64,000 nucleotides of DNA from Devosia sp. MC521 (GCF_014127105.1 NZ_CP059902.1:2389001-2453000); one strand, 5' to 3'; numbered from the stretch's first letter, positions 28,354 to 37,215 are shown. Translations and numbers: made by a program. Notes: generated by a model not told the origin, from the sequence alone.

Positions 28354-29736
28354 TTAAAGAGAGCTTAAGCTAGGCCACTCCTGAACCTGCTCCGGAAAGC
28401 GCAGGACAAACTTTGCGCCGCCGCTATCGCTATCCGAAACGACGACTGAACCGCCGTGATAGTGCATGATCGAGTAGACCAGATTGAGTCCCAGCCCCGT
28501 TCCACGACCGGCGCGGTGGAGGCGTTCAAAGGGCCCAAAGATACGCTCGCGCGCTTCCGCGGGAATCCCCTCCCCTTCGTCCGTGACCGAAATGGTGCGA
28601 TCTGTCCCGACGCGGACAAGGATTGTTCCAGCCCCGCCACTATGAGCGATGGCATTCTGGACGAGATTGGCAAGGGCGTGATGCAGTGAGCGATTGTCGC
28701 CGGTGACCGTGACCGGGGCATCGCCCATATCGAGACCCAAATCATAGCCGGATTTGAGCGCAAGCGGCGCCATCTCTTCGACCACCAACTCAGCGATCTC
28801 ACGCAAGTCGAGCGGCGCCAAGACGCCTTTGACGATGCCGAGGCGCTGCACCTCGAGCAATTGCTCGGCAAGAGTGGCGAGGCGGGCCACGTCCAAGAGG
28901 AGGTTCTGCCGCTCCGGGAAAACGTCGCTGTTTTCCAGCCGCATTTGCAGAATGGCGATTGGCGTTCGCACTTCATGCGCAGCGGCGGCGAGGAATTTTT
29001 GGCGGCCAGCGTAGCTCATATCGAGACGCGCCAGGGTCGCGTTGACGGCCTTCACCAGCGGCAGCAGTTCGCTTGGAACGCCGGTTTCACGCAGACGATC
29101 ACCCCGGTTTTCGTAATTGATCTGGCTGGCGTCCTCTGCCAGCAGCTTCACCCCGCGCAGCTCGCGCCGAACAATGAGCGGAATGGCAATGACGGTGACA
29201 AGCGTAAGTACGAGCCAAATACTGAAGGCGAGAAGAATGGTGGCGTTGCGCAAAAGGCCCACAACGCTGACCGTCGGGCCATTGCCAATGAGCACGTGAA
29301 CTGGCCCAACGCTGGAGTTTTCGGTGCGGACAAAGAAACGCCCACTGGCGTCCTTGGTGCGCAGATCCAAAATGGTGACCTGAGACAGGTTAGCAATAAG
29401 CGGCTCCGCGCTTGCCGGTACGGCACCGAGTGTCAGAGTCGCTCCGCTATCACTGACCGCATAAACATACATGTCGGGATTGTTGACGAAGAGGTCGCGA
29501 ACCTCCGGGCTTGGCCGTATGACGATTTCGCCATCTTGGACTTGAGCGAAACTCGCCGCGAGCGTGCTCGAAACACTGGGGTCAATGGCCCGCGCTGAGC
29601 CTGCCTGGCTCACAATCGGGTAGATGACGAGCGGAAACACGCCCAGACCAAAGAACAGCGCGAGCGAAAACAGCTGCACGACAATCATCTTGCCCGTGAG
29701 CTTGCGGCCAAGGCTGGGCGATTTGCGGTCAATCAT
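28354..29736 (-). CDS. Sensor histidine kinase
   Basis: 460 residues. Two membrane segments (about 18-44 and 165-190) flank a periplasmic domain of about 120 residues; a HAMP-like stretch follows, then the kinase core. H-box AAAAHEVRTPIAILQ (about residue 254), N-box ALANLVQNAIAHS, G1 DEGEGIP and G2 GRGTGLGLNLV are all present, so it should be active. It autophosphorylates and passes phosphate to the response regulator encoded just upstream (4-base overlap). No sensing domain is recognisable. A small exported peptide is encoded nearby and could be a ligand or target, but this is speculation. Confidence 0.92.
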   Translation of the reverse strand: MIDRKSPSLGRKLTGKMIVVQLFSLALFFGLGVFPLVIYPIVSQAGSARAIDPSVSSTLAASFAQVQDGEIVIRPSPEVRDLFVNNPDMYVYAVSDSGATLTLGAVPASAEPLIANLSQVTILDLRTKDASGRFFVRTENSSVGPVHVLIGNGPTVSVVGLLRNATILLAFSIWLVLTLVTVIAIPLIVRRELRGVKLLAEDASQINYENRGDRLRETGVPSELLPLVKAVNATLARLDMSYAGRQKFLAAAAHEVRTPIAILQMRLENSDVFPERQNLLLDVARLATLAEQLLEVQRLGIVKGVLAPLDLREIAELVVEEMAPLALKSGYDLGLDMGDAPVTVTGDNRSLHHALANLVQNAIAHSGGAGTILVRVGTDRTISVTDEGEGIPAEARERIFGPFERLHRAGRGTGLGLNLVYSIMHYHGGSVVVSDSDSGGAKFVLRFPEQVQEWPSLSSL

Positions 29737-30407
29737 GATTGAGCCTGCAGAATGTACCCGACCCCGCGCACAGTGTGGAGCGTGGCTGTCGCGCCAGCAT
29801 CGGCCAAGCGCTTGCGCAAGCGCGAGACATGGGGCTCGAGTGCATTGGCCTGCACCTCGTCGTCAAAGCCATAAACCTCTTCTTCAATGAGGCTGCGGCG
29901 GACGGTGCGCCCTGAACGTCGGATAAGGCTTTCCAAAAGCAGCAATTCGCGGCGCGGCACCTCTAACGGCTGGCCATTGACGCGCACCTGCCCGAGGGTG
30001 ACATCGACCTCGACATTACCCAAGGCAAAGGCTTCGGTGACGACATGGCGGGGGCGACGCAGCAAAGCGCGGACCCGGGCGATCAACTCATCGACCATAA
30101 AGGGCTTGGCAAGGTAGTCGTCGGCACCAAGATTGAGCCCCTCAACCTTGTCGGAGGCCGTACCATGCGCTGACAGGACCAGAACGGGCATGGACGGGTA
30201 GAGCTTGCGGACAACGGGGATGAGGCTGGTGCCTTCGCCATCGCCCAAAGACCGATCGAGCACGACGAGATCATACCGCGTGCTTTGAATGGTTTCGGAG
30301 GCGGTCGCCAGAGAGGGCGCCCAATCGGTCACGAAACCAGACTTTGTGAGCGCGGCACGGACCAATTTGGCCATTTCCGGTTCGTCTTCAACGAAAAGAA
30401 TCTTCAT
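29733..30407 (-). CDS. OmpR/PhoB family response regulator
   Basis: 224 residues from the ATG at 30407 (GTGAGG upstream; a GTG at 30419 is in frame). The receiver domain has the acidic pair in LFVEDEPE, phospho-acceptor Asp in DLVVLDRSLGDG, and the switch Lys in YLAKPF. The C-terminal winged helix (EVPRRELLLLESLIRR to TLHTVRGVGYIL) is of OmpR type. It is the first gene of the pair with the kinase and overlaps it by 4 bases. Targets are unknown. Confidence 0.93.
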   Translation of the reverse strand: MKILFVEDEPEMAKLVRAALTKSGFVTDWAPSLATASETIQSTRYDLVVLDRSLGDGEGTSLIPVVRKLYPSMPVLVLSAHGTASDKVEGLNLGADDYLAKPFMVDELIARVRALLRRPRHVVTEAFALGNVEVDVTLGQVRVNGQPLEVPRRELLLLESLIRRSGRTVRRSLIEEEVYGFDDEVQANALEPHVSRLRKRLADAGATATLHTVRGVGYILQAQS

Positions 30408-30421
30408 GCCCAACCTCACGC

Positions 30422-30458
30422 AAAAAGCCGACTTCCGGAAATCCAGAAGCCGACTTTT
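30422..30458 (-). terminator. Terminator of the small secreted protein gene
   Basis: A long stem of 16 pairs (AAAAGCCGACTTCCGG with CCAGAAGCCGACTTTT on the + strand). Its three imperfect positions are C-A mismatches on + but G-U pairs on the - strand, so it is built to work on the - strand, ending in TTTTTG. Confidence 0.75.
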
Positions 30459-30490
30459 GTTATTCTACAGCAATTGCTGCCGAATTTTGA

Positions 30491-30637
30491 TTAGTCGTCG
30501 GTGTTCGGGATCGACTTAGCTTCGCAGAACGATGCTTCCTTGAAAGTGCAACCGTGGGTGGTGGCCTGCGCGAAAGTCGGCGCGGTGACGCCAGCAACCA
30601 GAGCAACGGCGAGGAGAGCGGATGCGATCTTCTTCAT
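30491..30637 (-). CDS. Small secreted protein, 48 residues
   Basis: The ATG at 30637 has AAGGA 8 bases upstream. The protein begins MKKIASALLAVALVAGVTAP, a textbook signal peptide with a likely cut after TFAQA, leaving about 24 residues with two Cys (CTFKEASFC) that could form a disulfide in the periplasm, and an acidic tail. I do not recognise a family. It has its own terminator and lies just upstream of the response regulator gene on the same strand. Promoter and gene start face a palindromic region shared with the iron transporter gene. Confidence 0.7.
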   Translation of the reverse strand: MKKIASALLAVALVAGVTAPTFAQATTHGCTFKEASFCEAKSIPNTDD

Positions 30638-30717
30638 TTTCAATTCCTTGTTCGCGTCTCGAGGAGGGATCGAGTGCGGTGAAATTGCATCGGCAACCTT
30701 GCGTCAAACTTGACTCA

Positions 30718-30746
30718 TCAGCGAGTAAACGCACAATTCTCGCTGA
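30718..30746. promoter_or_regulatory. Inverted repeat in the divergent promoter region
   Basis: TCAGCGAG (30718-30725) and CTCGCTGA (30739-30746) are exact reverse complements 13 bases apart, between the small secreted protein gene and the iron-transport ATPase gene. Half-sites about two helical turns apart suit a dimeric regulator. Confidence 0.35.
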
Positions 30747-30859
30747 ACACAGAAAGTTGATCAAAATCAGCCCGATACGAAGGCACTCGCGCACTGAAAC
30801 GCGATGAGTAAAACGAAGTAGAAGCCCACACTTTCGCGAGCAAACATACCATACAAGTC

Positions 30860-31942
30860 ATGCAAAACATTGACATGATCAAAGCCCGAATGGTTGATGC
30901 AGCAATGACCGCACGGCGCACTGTTTTAAAACTCGAAGATATCCATCTGCACTTCGGCGATGTCGTTGCGCTTCATGGCGTGGATCTCGCTGTTATGGAT
31001 GGCGAGATCATTTGTCTTTTGGGGCATTCGGGCTGCGGCAAGTCTACTCTGCTGCGCGCTATTGCCGGTGTCGAAACGCCTCATGCGGGGACAATTGCAA
31101 TCGACGAGACGCTTGTTTTTGCCCCGCACAGGTTTGTGGAGCCGGAGCATCGGCGGATTGGCTACATGTTGCAGGACTATGCTCTATTCCCGCACCTGAC
31201 AGCGCGTCAGAACATTGCCTTTGGCCTGAAAAAACTCACGAAGCAGGACGCCAGCACACGCGTGGACGAGCTATCCTCTAGGCTTGGCATTGACCATTTG
31301 CTTGAGCGCTATCCGCATATGCTATCGGGCGGCGAGCAGCAGCGCATCGCCCTTGCAAGAGCATTGGCCCCCCGACCGCATGTTCTGTTGATGGACGAGC
31401 CCTTCTCCAACCTCGACCGTGGACTGCGCGACACCTTGCGCGGGGAAGTTGTGGCGCTGCTGCGTGAGCTCAACACCACCGCAATCATCGTCACCCACGA
31501 CCCAGAAGAAGCGTTGGCGGTTGGCGATCGAATTGTTCTGATGCGCGAGGGCAAGGTCGTCGAGGCCGGACGCGGCAACGAATTGTTCAACGCGCCCAAG
31601 AGTGCCTATACAGCCGAATTCTTTAGCCGGATGAACCGCATTCCGGCCACCCGCAACGGGCAATGGCTCGACACAGCACTCGGACGCTTTCCCGCACCCG
31701 ATAAGCCAGACGCGATCAGCGAGATATTCATCCGGCCTCGCGCGCTCAGTTTTGGAGCCGACGGAATCAACGCCACTATTCTTAGCCATGCCGTTTTGGG
31801 CGAAATCGAAGAATGGCGCATTGCGGTTCCAGAATTACACGAGCCTATTTTGATGCGCACCAGTCAGCGCTACAAATTGCGCCCCGGACACACCGCCAAG
31901 CTAAATGTCTCTGAAGACGAAATATTGATCTTTTCTCCGTGA
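30860..31942 (+). CDS. Iron ABC transporter ATP-binding protein (FbpC type)
   Basis: 360 residues. Walker A GHSGCGKSTLL, Q-loop YMLQDYALFPHL, signature MLSGGEQQRIALARAL, Walker B VLLMDEPFSNLD and switch His in VTHDPEEAL are complete. The C-terminal 110 residues form a TOBE-like domain, as in FbpC. It powers ferric iron uptake across the inner membrane. Several in-frame ATGs exist (30860, 30875, 30890, 30905) without a clear ribosome site; conserved sequence starts just after the last. The binding-protein and permease genes follow 168 bases downstream with their own regulatory site. Confidence 0.9.
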   Translation: MQNIDMIKARMVDAAMTARRTVLKLEDIHLHFGDVVALHGVDLAVMDGEIICLLGHSGCGKSTLLRAIAGVETPHAGTIAIDETLVFAPHRFVEPEHRRIGYMLQDYALFPHLTARQNIAFGLKKLTKQDASTRVDELSSRLGIDHLLERYPHMLSGGEQQRIALARALAPRPHVLLMDEPFSNLDRGLRDTLRGEVVALLRELNTTAIIVTHDPEEALAVGDRIVLMREGKVVEAGRGNELFNAPKSAYTAEFFSRMNRIPATRNGQWLDTALGRFPAPDKPDAISEIFIRPRALSFGADGINATILSHAVLGEIEEWRIAVPELHEPILMRTSQRYKLRPGHTAKLNVSEDEILIFSP

Positions 31943-31982
31943 TCGATATTTTCTTTACAGTATTCTTGAGAAACATCTGTGG

Positions 31983-31999
31983 TTTAGAACTATTCTAAT
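31983..31999. promoter_or_regulatory. Irr box (iron control element)
   Basis: TTTAGAACTATTCTAAT matches the ICE/Irr consensus TTTAGAA-N3-TTCTAAA of Rhizobiales at 13 of 14 fixed positions, with a perfect TTAGAA-N3-TTCTAA core. It is 112 bases upstream of the binding-protein ATG in an AT-rich stretch. Irr is stable under iron starvation and can activate or repress depending on position. Confidence 0.75.
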
Positions 32000-32110
32000 T
32001 CCAATCTATATTTCTTGACTCAATAATTCCACTTAGATTATTGCCCGGCCATGGGCGCAGAATTCTCCGTCGACGGCGCGCTTGTTTGAGTCAGCCACAA
32101 GGGAAACACC

Positions 32111-33139
32111 ATGGCATCGCTTCACAAGATCATCTTTGCGACCAGCGCACTCGCGCTTGGCGTCGCAGTTCCTGCAATTGCCGAAGAACTCAACATTTAC
32201 ACCACCCGCGAGCCAGGCCTTGTGCAGCCCTTGCTCGATGCCTTCACCGCCGAAACCGGCGTGACCGTCAACACCGTCTTCCTGCAGGACGGGATCATCG
32301 AACGCGCGAAAGCTGAAGGCGAAAGCTCGCCCGCCGACATTCTGATGACCGTCGACTTTGGCAACCTCATCGACCTCGTTGATGCGGGCCTCACTCAGCC
32401 GATCCAGTCAGACGTGCTTTCGGCAGCGATCCCAGAAACGCTGCGCGACAAGGACGGCAATTGGTTTGCCCTGTCGTCTCGCGCCCGCGTTGTTTACGCG
32501 GCCAAGGACCTTGATCTCGACGCCATCACTTACGAGCAGTTGGCCGATGAAGAGTGGAAGGGTCGCCTGTGCATCCGTTCGGGCCAGCACCCTTATAATA
32601 CAGCGACCTTTGCGGCCTATCTCGCCAAGCATGGCGAAGAGGCAACCAAGACTTGGCTCGAGGGCATCAAGGCCAATCAGGCCCGTGCAGCAGCAGGCGG
32701 CGACCGTGACGGCGCACGCGATATTGCAGCCGGAATTTGCGACATTGCGCTGGCCAATTCCTACTACGTTGGGCTGATGGCTTCGGGCGCTGGTGGCGAC
32801 GAGCAAAAGGCCTGGGCCGATGCGATCAAGGTCATTCTTCCGACCTTTGAGAACGGCGGTACTTTGGTGAACATCTCGGGCGCTGCTGTTGCCAAGCACG
32901 CACCGAACAAGGATCAGGCCGTTAAGCTGCTGGAATATCTAGTGTCGCCAGCAGCGCAGAAGATCTACGCCGAAGCCAATTTCGAATACCCAGTCAACGC
33001 TTCGGCTGAAGTCCATCCGATCATCGCCGCATTCGGCACGCTGACCCCAGATAGTCTGGCGCTGAGCGACATCCTTCCGTTCCGCAAGCGCGCCAGCGAA
33101 CTTGTGGATGAAGTGAACTTCGACACCTTCTCAAACTAA
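32111..33139 (+). CDS. Ferric iron ABC transporter substrate-binding protein (FbpA/IdiA type)
   Basis: 342 residues. A signal peptide (HKIIFATSALALGVAVPAIA, cut near AIAEE) is followed by ELNIYTTREPGLVQPLLDAF, the standard opening of FbpA/FutA/IdiA proteins. ILMTVDFGNLIDLVDAGL and LANSYYVGLMASG, where adjacent Tyr residues ligate Fe3+, also fit. It captures free ferric iron in the periplasm and delivers it to the permease encoded downstream. The Irr box upstream makes iron-dependent expression likely. A strong hairpin follows its stop codon. Confidence 0.92.
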   Translation: MASLHKIIFATSALALGVAVPAIAEELNIYTTREPGLVQPLLDAFTAETGVTVNTVFLQDGIIERAKAEGESSPADILMTVDFGNLIDLVDAGLTQPIQSDVLSAAIPETLRDKDGNWFALSSRARVVYAAKDLDLDAITYEQLADEEWKGRLCIRSGQHPYNTATFAAYLAKHGEEATKTWLEGIKANQARAAAGGDRDGARDIAAGICDIALANSYYVGLMASGAGGDEQKAWADAIKVILPTFENGGTLVNISGAAVAKHAPNKDQAVKLLEYLVSPAAQKIYAEANFEYPVNASAEVHPIIAAFGTLTPDSLALSDILPFRKRASELVDEVNFDTFSN

Positions 33140-33146
33140 CACAGTT

Positions 33147-33175
33147 CGGTGCGGCGGCTCGTTCCCGCCGCACCG
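33147..33175 (+). promoter_or_regulatory. Intercistronic hairpin between binding protein and permease genes
   Basis: CGGTGCGGCGG and CCGCCGCACCG form a perfect 11-bp stem with a 7-base loop, 7 bases after the stop codon. Followed by TTTCCC only, so it is more likely an RNA stabiliser or partial terminator than a full stop. Confidence 0.6.
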
Positions 33176-33184
33176 TTTCCCATC

Positions 33185-34852
33185 ATGACCATGGCGGCCA
33201 ACGCGCCTCTAGCGCGCACCAGAAACCCAATCTCTGCATGGACCGCCGTGGCTGCTGCCACCGCGGTTTTGGTGTTTGTGCCAATCCTCGTCATTGTCTT
33301 CACCGCGAGCGCGGACACGGGCGATCTGTGGGGCCATTTGCTGGTCAACGTGCTGCCCCAATCGGCCTGGAACACCGGCGTTCTGCTGCTCGGCACCGGC
33401 ATTATCGCGACGATGGTGGGCACGGGCGCGGCTTGGATCGTTTCGGCCTACGAGTTTAAAGGGCGCGGCGTGCTGGAATGGGCGCTGCTCCTGCCGCTCG
33501 CCGTTCCGACCTATATTATGGCCTATGCCTATCTCGACATTTTAAACCCGCTTGGGCCGGTACAAGGCACGATCCGATGGGTCTTGGGTTATTCCTCGCC
33601 CCGGCAGTTCCGACTGCCCGATATTCGCTCGATGTGGGGCGCCATCGTCGTTTTTGGCTTCGTGCTCTACCCCTATGTCTATCTCACGACGCGGGCGATG
33701 TTTCTGACCCAAGCCGCAAACCTTGTGGAAGTGTCGCGCACCTTGGGGGTCAGCCGGAACATGGTGTTTTGGCGTGTGGCCCTGCCCCTCGCCCGCCCCG
33801 CCATCGCAGTGGGGGTGGCGCTGACGCTCATGGAAGTACTCAACGATGTGGGGGCGAGCCAGTTTCTTGGCGTCCGCACGCTGACGGCTTCGGTCTATAC
33901 GACTTGGATTGTGCGCACCGATTTGGCCGGCGCGGCACAAATCGCCACCGCCATGCTCACCCTCGTGCTGTTGCTGCTGGTTCTTGAGCGCTGGGCGAGA
34001 CGCAACCAACGCTATGCGAGCAATGCGCAACGGGCTCGCCCCATGCCAGCACAGAAACTACGCGGCTGGCAGGCGGCGTTGGCGCTTTGCCTTGGCCTCA
34101 CCCCAATCCTCATCGGCTTTGCGGGACCAGCGATTTATCTGATCTCGTCAGCAATCAAGCGGTTGGATTTTGCCGGGTTCTCGCCAAGCCTATTGCGCGC
34201 GACGGTGAACACAGTGACGATTTCATCGCTGGCGACTGTGCTCATTCTATCCCTCGGCTTTGCCGTGGCCTATGCGGCGCGGGTCCGCACCGGGCCGGTG
34301 ACGCAGGGCTTTTCGCGCATCGCGACGCTGGGCTATGCCGTGCCGGGGACCGTTCTCGCCATTGGCATACTGGTTCCTGTCGCCGCTTTTGACAGAACGC
34401 TCGACGGCTTTTTGCGCGCCAACTTCGGCCTGTCCTCTGGCCTCCTTCTCCTCGGCTCAGGCGCGGCACTCCTCTATGCCTATAGCGCGCGGTTCCTCGC
34501 GATTTCGACAGGCGGGATCGAGGCTGGACTGTCGCGCATTCCGCTCTCTTATGATCATGCTGCGCGCACCTTGGGCCACAGTGCATCTGGCACGCTGCTC
34601 AGAGTACACCTGCCCCTGTCACGCACAGCGCTGATCGCGGCTGCACTTTTGGTGTTCGTTGATTGCATGAAAGAATTGCCAGCCACGCTGCTGCTGCGGC
34701 CGCTCAATTTTGACACGCTCGCAACACTACTCTATGGCGAGGCCGCGCGCGGCACTTATGAAGATGCTTCGTTAGCGGCAATTTTATTAGTAGCGATAGG
34801 GATATTGCCGGTCATATTGCTGGCGCGCACGGGACGGCCGCGAAAACCCTGA
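33185..34852 (+). CDS. Ferric iron ABC transporter permease (FbpB type)
   Basis: About 555 residues with two homologous halves of about six membrane segments each. Each half has an EAA loop that docks the ATPase: EVSRTLGVSRNMVFWRVALP in the first and the ARTLGHSASGTLLRVHLP region in the second. This fused double permease is typical of FbpB/HitB ferric iron importers. Starts at 33149 (GTG), 33185 and 33191 (ATG) are possible; the GTG lies in the intercistronic hairpin, so I chose 33185. Confidence 0.9.
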   Translation: MTMAANAPLARTRNPISAWTAVAAATAVLVFVPILVIVFTASADTGDLWGHLLVNVLPQSAWNTGVLLLGTGIIATMVGTGAAWIVSAYEFKGRGVLEWALLLPLAVPTYIMAYAYLDILNPLGPVQGTIRWVLGYSSPRQFRLPDIRSMWGAIVVFGFVLYPYVYLTTRAMFLTQAANLVEVSRTLGVSRNMVFWRVALPLARPAIAVGVALTLMEVLNDVGASQFLGVRTLTASVYTTWIVRTDLAGAAQIATAMLTLVLLLLVLERWARRNQRYASNAQRARPMPAQKLRGWQAALALCLGLTPILIGFAGPAIYLISSAIKRLDFAGFSPSLLRATVNTVTISSLATVLILSLGFAVAYAARVRTGPVTQGFSRIATLGYAVPGTVLAIGILVPVAAFDRTLDGFLRANFGLSSGLLLLGSGAALLYAYSARFLAISTGGIEAGLSRIPLSYDHAARTLGHSASGTLLRVHLPLSRTALIAAALLVFVDCMKELPATLLLRPLNFDTLATLLYGEAARGTYEDASLAAILLVAIGILPVILLARTGRPRKP

Positions 34853-34880
34853 GCCTTCTGACACTATCGGTCCAATAGAG

Positions 34881-34925
34881 TTTTATTCTCTCATCTCACG
34901 TTCGATTGAGCGGAATTTTATTCTC
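34881..34925. promoter_or_regulatory. Direct repeat TTTTATTCTC upstream of the sulfurtransferase gene
   Basis: The 10-mer TTTTATTCTC occurs at 34881-34890 and 34916-34925, 35 bases apart start to start, in the AT-rich promoter region 100-145 bases before the ATG. Could be paired regulator sites. Confidence 0.4.
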
Positions 34926-35025
34926 CTGAACACGCTTTTAGACCCCTGTGCTTTGAAAATTATGCCCCGAAAAGGCCATGATTGGGTCAACGCGGCAGAT
35001 ACGCCGAGCTCATCAGGACGAGAGA

Positions 35026-35952
35026 ATGACAAAATTTTCCCGACTACTGACCACCGCAGCAGTCAGTGTTGCATTGGTTGCCACTCCCGCCCTCGCAGAC
35101 GACGCCAGCCCGCTGGTCACTGCTGAGTGGGTTCAAGAAAACATCAGCAATCCCAACGTGCGCATCTTTGAAGTCAGCGTTGATACTGGCGTTTATGAGC
35201 GCGGCCATATTCCGGGTGCGTTGAACCTGTCGTGGCACACAGATCTCGTCGACACCGTTCGTCGCGACATCGTTTCGAGCGAAGGCCTGGAAGCGATCCT
35301 CCAGCAGGCCGGCGTGACCGAAGACACCACTGTTGTTCTCTATGGCGACAACAACAACTGGTTCGCAGCCTGGGGCGCTTGGGTGTTTGATATCCACGGC
35401 ATCCACGACGTAAAGCTGCTCGACGGCGGCCGTAAGTACTGGGAAGCACAGGGCCTGCCGCTCGACACCGCAACTCCAGAATACGCAGCGTCGACCATCG
35501 ACTTGCCAGAAGAAGCGGCTCCGATCCGCGCGCGCCTCGTTGACGTTCTCGAAGTTGTTGAAGGTGGCGCCGACGTGTCGCTGGTCGACATTCGCGGTCC
35601 TAAGGAATTCTCCGGTGAGATCTTCGCTCCAGAAGGCGTGCAGGAACTTTCCGTCCGCGCCGGTCACATCCCTGGTGCAGTGAACTTCCCATGGAGCGGC
35701 GCTGTACAGGAAGACGGTCGCTTCAAATCGACCGAAGACCTCAAGGCAGCTTTCGCGGCTATCGGCATCGACGGCTCCAAGCCGATCATCACCTACTGCC
35801 GCATTGGCGAACGTTCGAGCCACACCTGGTTCGTTCTCTCGCGTATCCTTGGCTACGAAGTGAAGAACTACGACGGGTCCTGGACTGAATATGGCAACTC
35901 GGTTGGCGTTCCGATCGACAACCCATCGGGCACCGTATGGGGCCGCATCTAA
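35026..35952 (+). CDS. Periplasmic thiosulfate sulfurtransferase (rhodanese)
   Basis: 308 residues from the ATG at 35026 (AGGACGAGAG upstream). A signal peptide (LLTTAAVSVALVATPALA, cut before DDASP) is followed by two rhodanese domains. The second carries the active-site Cys in TYCRIGERSSHTW; the six-residue loop CRIGERS is like thiosulfate- rather than mercaptopyruvate-using enzymes. It moves sulfane sulfur from thiosulfate to an acceptor such as cyanide or a thiol. The next gene encodes a YeeE-type sulfur transporter, so the pair probably processes and imports thiosulfate-derived sulfur. Confidence 0.9.
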   Translation: MTKFSRLLTTAAVSVALVATPALADDASPLVTAEWVQENISNPNVRIFEVSVDTGVYERGHIPGALNLSWHTDLVDTVRRDIVSSEGLEAILQQAGVTEDTTVVLYGDNNNWFAAWGAWVFDIHGIHDVKLLDGGRKYWEAQGLPLDTATPEYAASTIDLPEEAAPIRARLVDVLEVVEGGADVSLVDIRGPKEFSGEIFAPEGVQELSVRAGHIPGAVNFPWSGAVQEDGRFKSTEDLKAAFAAIGIDGSKPIITYCRIGERSSHTWFVLSRILGYEVKNYDGSWTEYGNSVGVPIDNPSGTVWGRI

Positions 35953-35984
35953 ACCAGAGCTGAACTAGCTTTGACGATCTGACA

Positions 35985-36008
35985 TGGCGGACGCTTCGGC
36001 GCCCGCCA
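35985..36008 (+). promoter_or_regulatory. Intercistronic hairpin between sulfurtransferase and YeeE genes
   Basis: TGGCGG-a-CGC-ttcg-GCG-c-CCGCCA: a TTCG tetraloop stem with one mismatch, no T-run. Could stabilise the upstream mRNA, which encodes the more abundant periplasmic protein. Confidence 0.45.
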
Positions 36009-36030
36009 CTGACTTTTCCGGGGCATTCTT

Positions 36031-37215
36031 ATGACTTTGTCGCCATCTCGCTATCTCGTGCCGCTGATTGCAGCGACGGTGCTGATCTGGGGTTTCGTTT
36101 CTCTCAACAGTGCGGGCGTCGAAAGCCGCCCCCTCGCTTTGTCACTGGTGCTCGGCACGGCCTTCGGCATTGTGCTGCAGCGCAGCCGCTTTTGCTTCCT
36201 CTGCAACTTCCGCGATCTCATCGAGAAGCGGCAGGCAGGGGGCATCATTGCCATTCTGGTGGCATTGGCCGTTGGCGCGATTGGCTACACCACCATTTTT
36301 GGCGCTTGGCTGCCGACACCGGCGCTGGAGCGCTTACCCCCGACCGCTCATATCGGCCCGGTTAGCATTACCCTTGCCATTGCCTCGACCGTCTTCGGCA
36401 TCGGCATGGCCATCTCTGGCTCATGCCTTTCGGCGCATTTCTATCGCCTTTCTGAAGGCTCGGTCATTTCGCCCTTCGCCATCATCGGCGCTTTCTTTGG
36501 TTTCGGCATTGGCTTCCTCACTTGGAACAGTCTTTTCCTCGCTGTGACCACCAATGCCTTTATCGGCTGGATCCCGCACCACCTTGGCTATGCTGGTGGG
36601 CTGACGCTGACGCTGGTTTTGCTCGGCGCACTGGCGATTGGTGCGCTGCTGTGGGCCAAGCCGCAAGCAACGGAAGCGGAAGCAGCGCTGACACTGGAAA
36701 CCGGGGTAAGGAACCTGTTCTTTAAGCGCTGGCCCGCGATCATCTCCGGAACGCTGGTGGGCATTATCTCCACCCTCGCCTATCTGCGCGTTGCGCCGCT
36801 GGGCGTTACAGCCGAACTTGGCTCGCTGGCGCGTACCGCCGGCACTGCGGGAGGCATTGTGCCGTCGAGCCTCTTTGGCTTGGACACGCTGCGCGGCTGC
36901 GCCACCATCATCAAGGAAACCCTGCTCTCCAACAACGGCCTTTTCGTTCTGGGCATTATCGGGGGGAGTTTTTTCACCTCGTTTATCGCCGGTCAGTTCA
37001 AGCCGCGCCGCCTAAAGGGCTCTGACGTTGCTCGTGGTCTCGTGGGCGGCGTGCTGCTGGGCTGGGGCTCGATGACGGCGCTTGGTTGCACAGTGGGCGT
37101 TTTGCTCTCTGGCATTCAGGCAGGGTCTTTGTCGGGCTGGGTCTTCCTCGTCTTCATGTGCCTTGGCATTCTGCTGACCTGGCGCTTGGCGCGGGTCTTC
37201 CGCATCAGCCTTTAA
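36031..37215 (+). CDS. YeeE/YedE (TsuA-type) sulfur compound transporter
   Basis: 394 residues with about nine to ten hydrophobic segments. The conserved Cys motifs of the family are present: QRSRFCFLCNFRD, AISGSCLSAHFYR and ALGCTVGVLLSGIQAGSLSGW. In the thermophile TsuA structure, equivalent Cys residues pass thiosulfate through the membrane by transient contacts. The gene follows the periplasmic rhodanese by 78 bases, consistent with a thiosulfate-use operon. Inner membrane. Confidence 0.88.
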   Translation: MTLSPSRYLVPLIAATVLIWGFVSLNSAGVESRPLALSLVLGTAFGIVLQRSRFCFLCNFRDLIEKRQAGGIIAILVALAVGAIGYTTIFGAWLPTPALERLPPTAHIGPVSITLAIASTVFGIGMAISGSCLSAHFYRLSEGSVISPFAIIGAFFGFGIGFLTWNSLFLAVTTNAFIGWIPHHLGYAGGLTLTLVLLGALAIGALLWAKPQATEAEAALTLETGVRNLFFKRWPAIISGTLVGIISTLAYLRVAPLGVTAELGSLARTAGTAGGIVPSSLFGLDTLRGCATIIKETLLSNNGLFVLGIIGGSFFTSFIAGQFKPRRLKGSDVARGLVGGVLLGWGSMTALGCTVGVLLSGIQAGSLSGWVFLVFMCLGILLTWRLARVFRISL

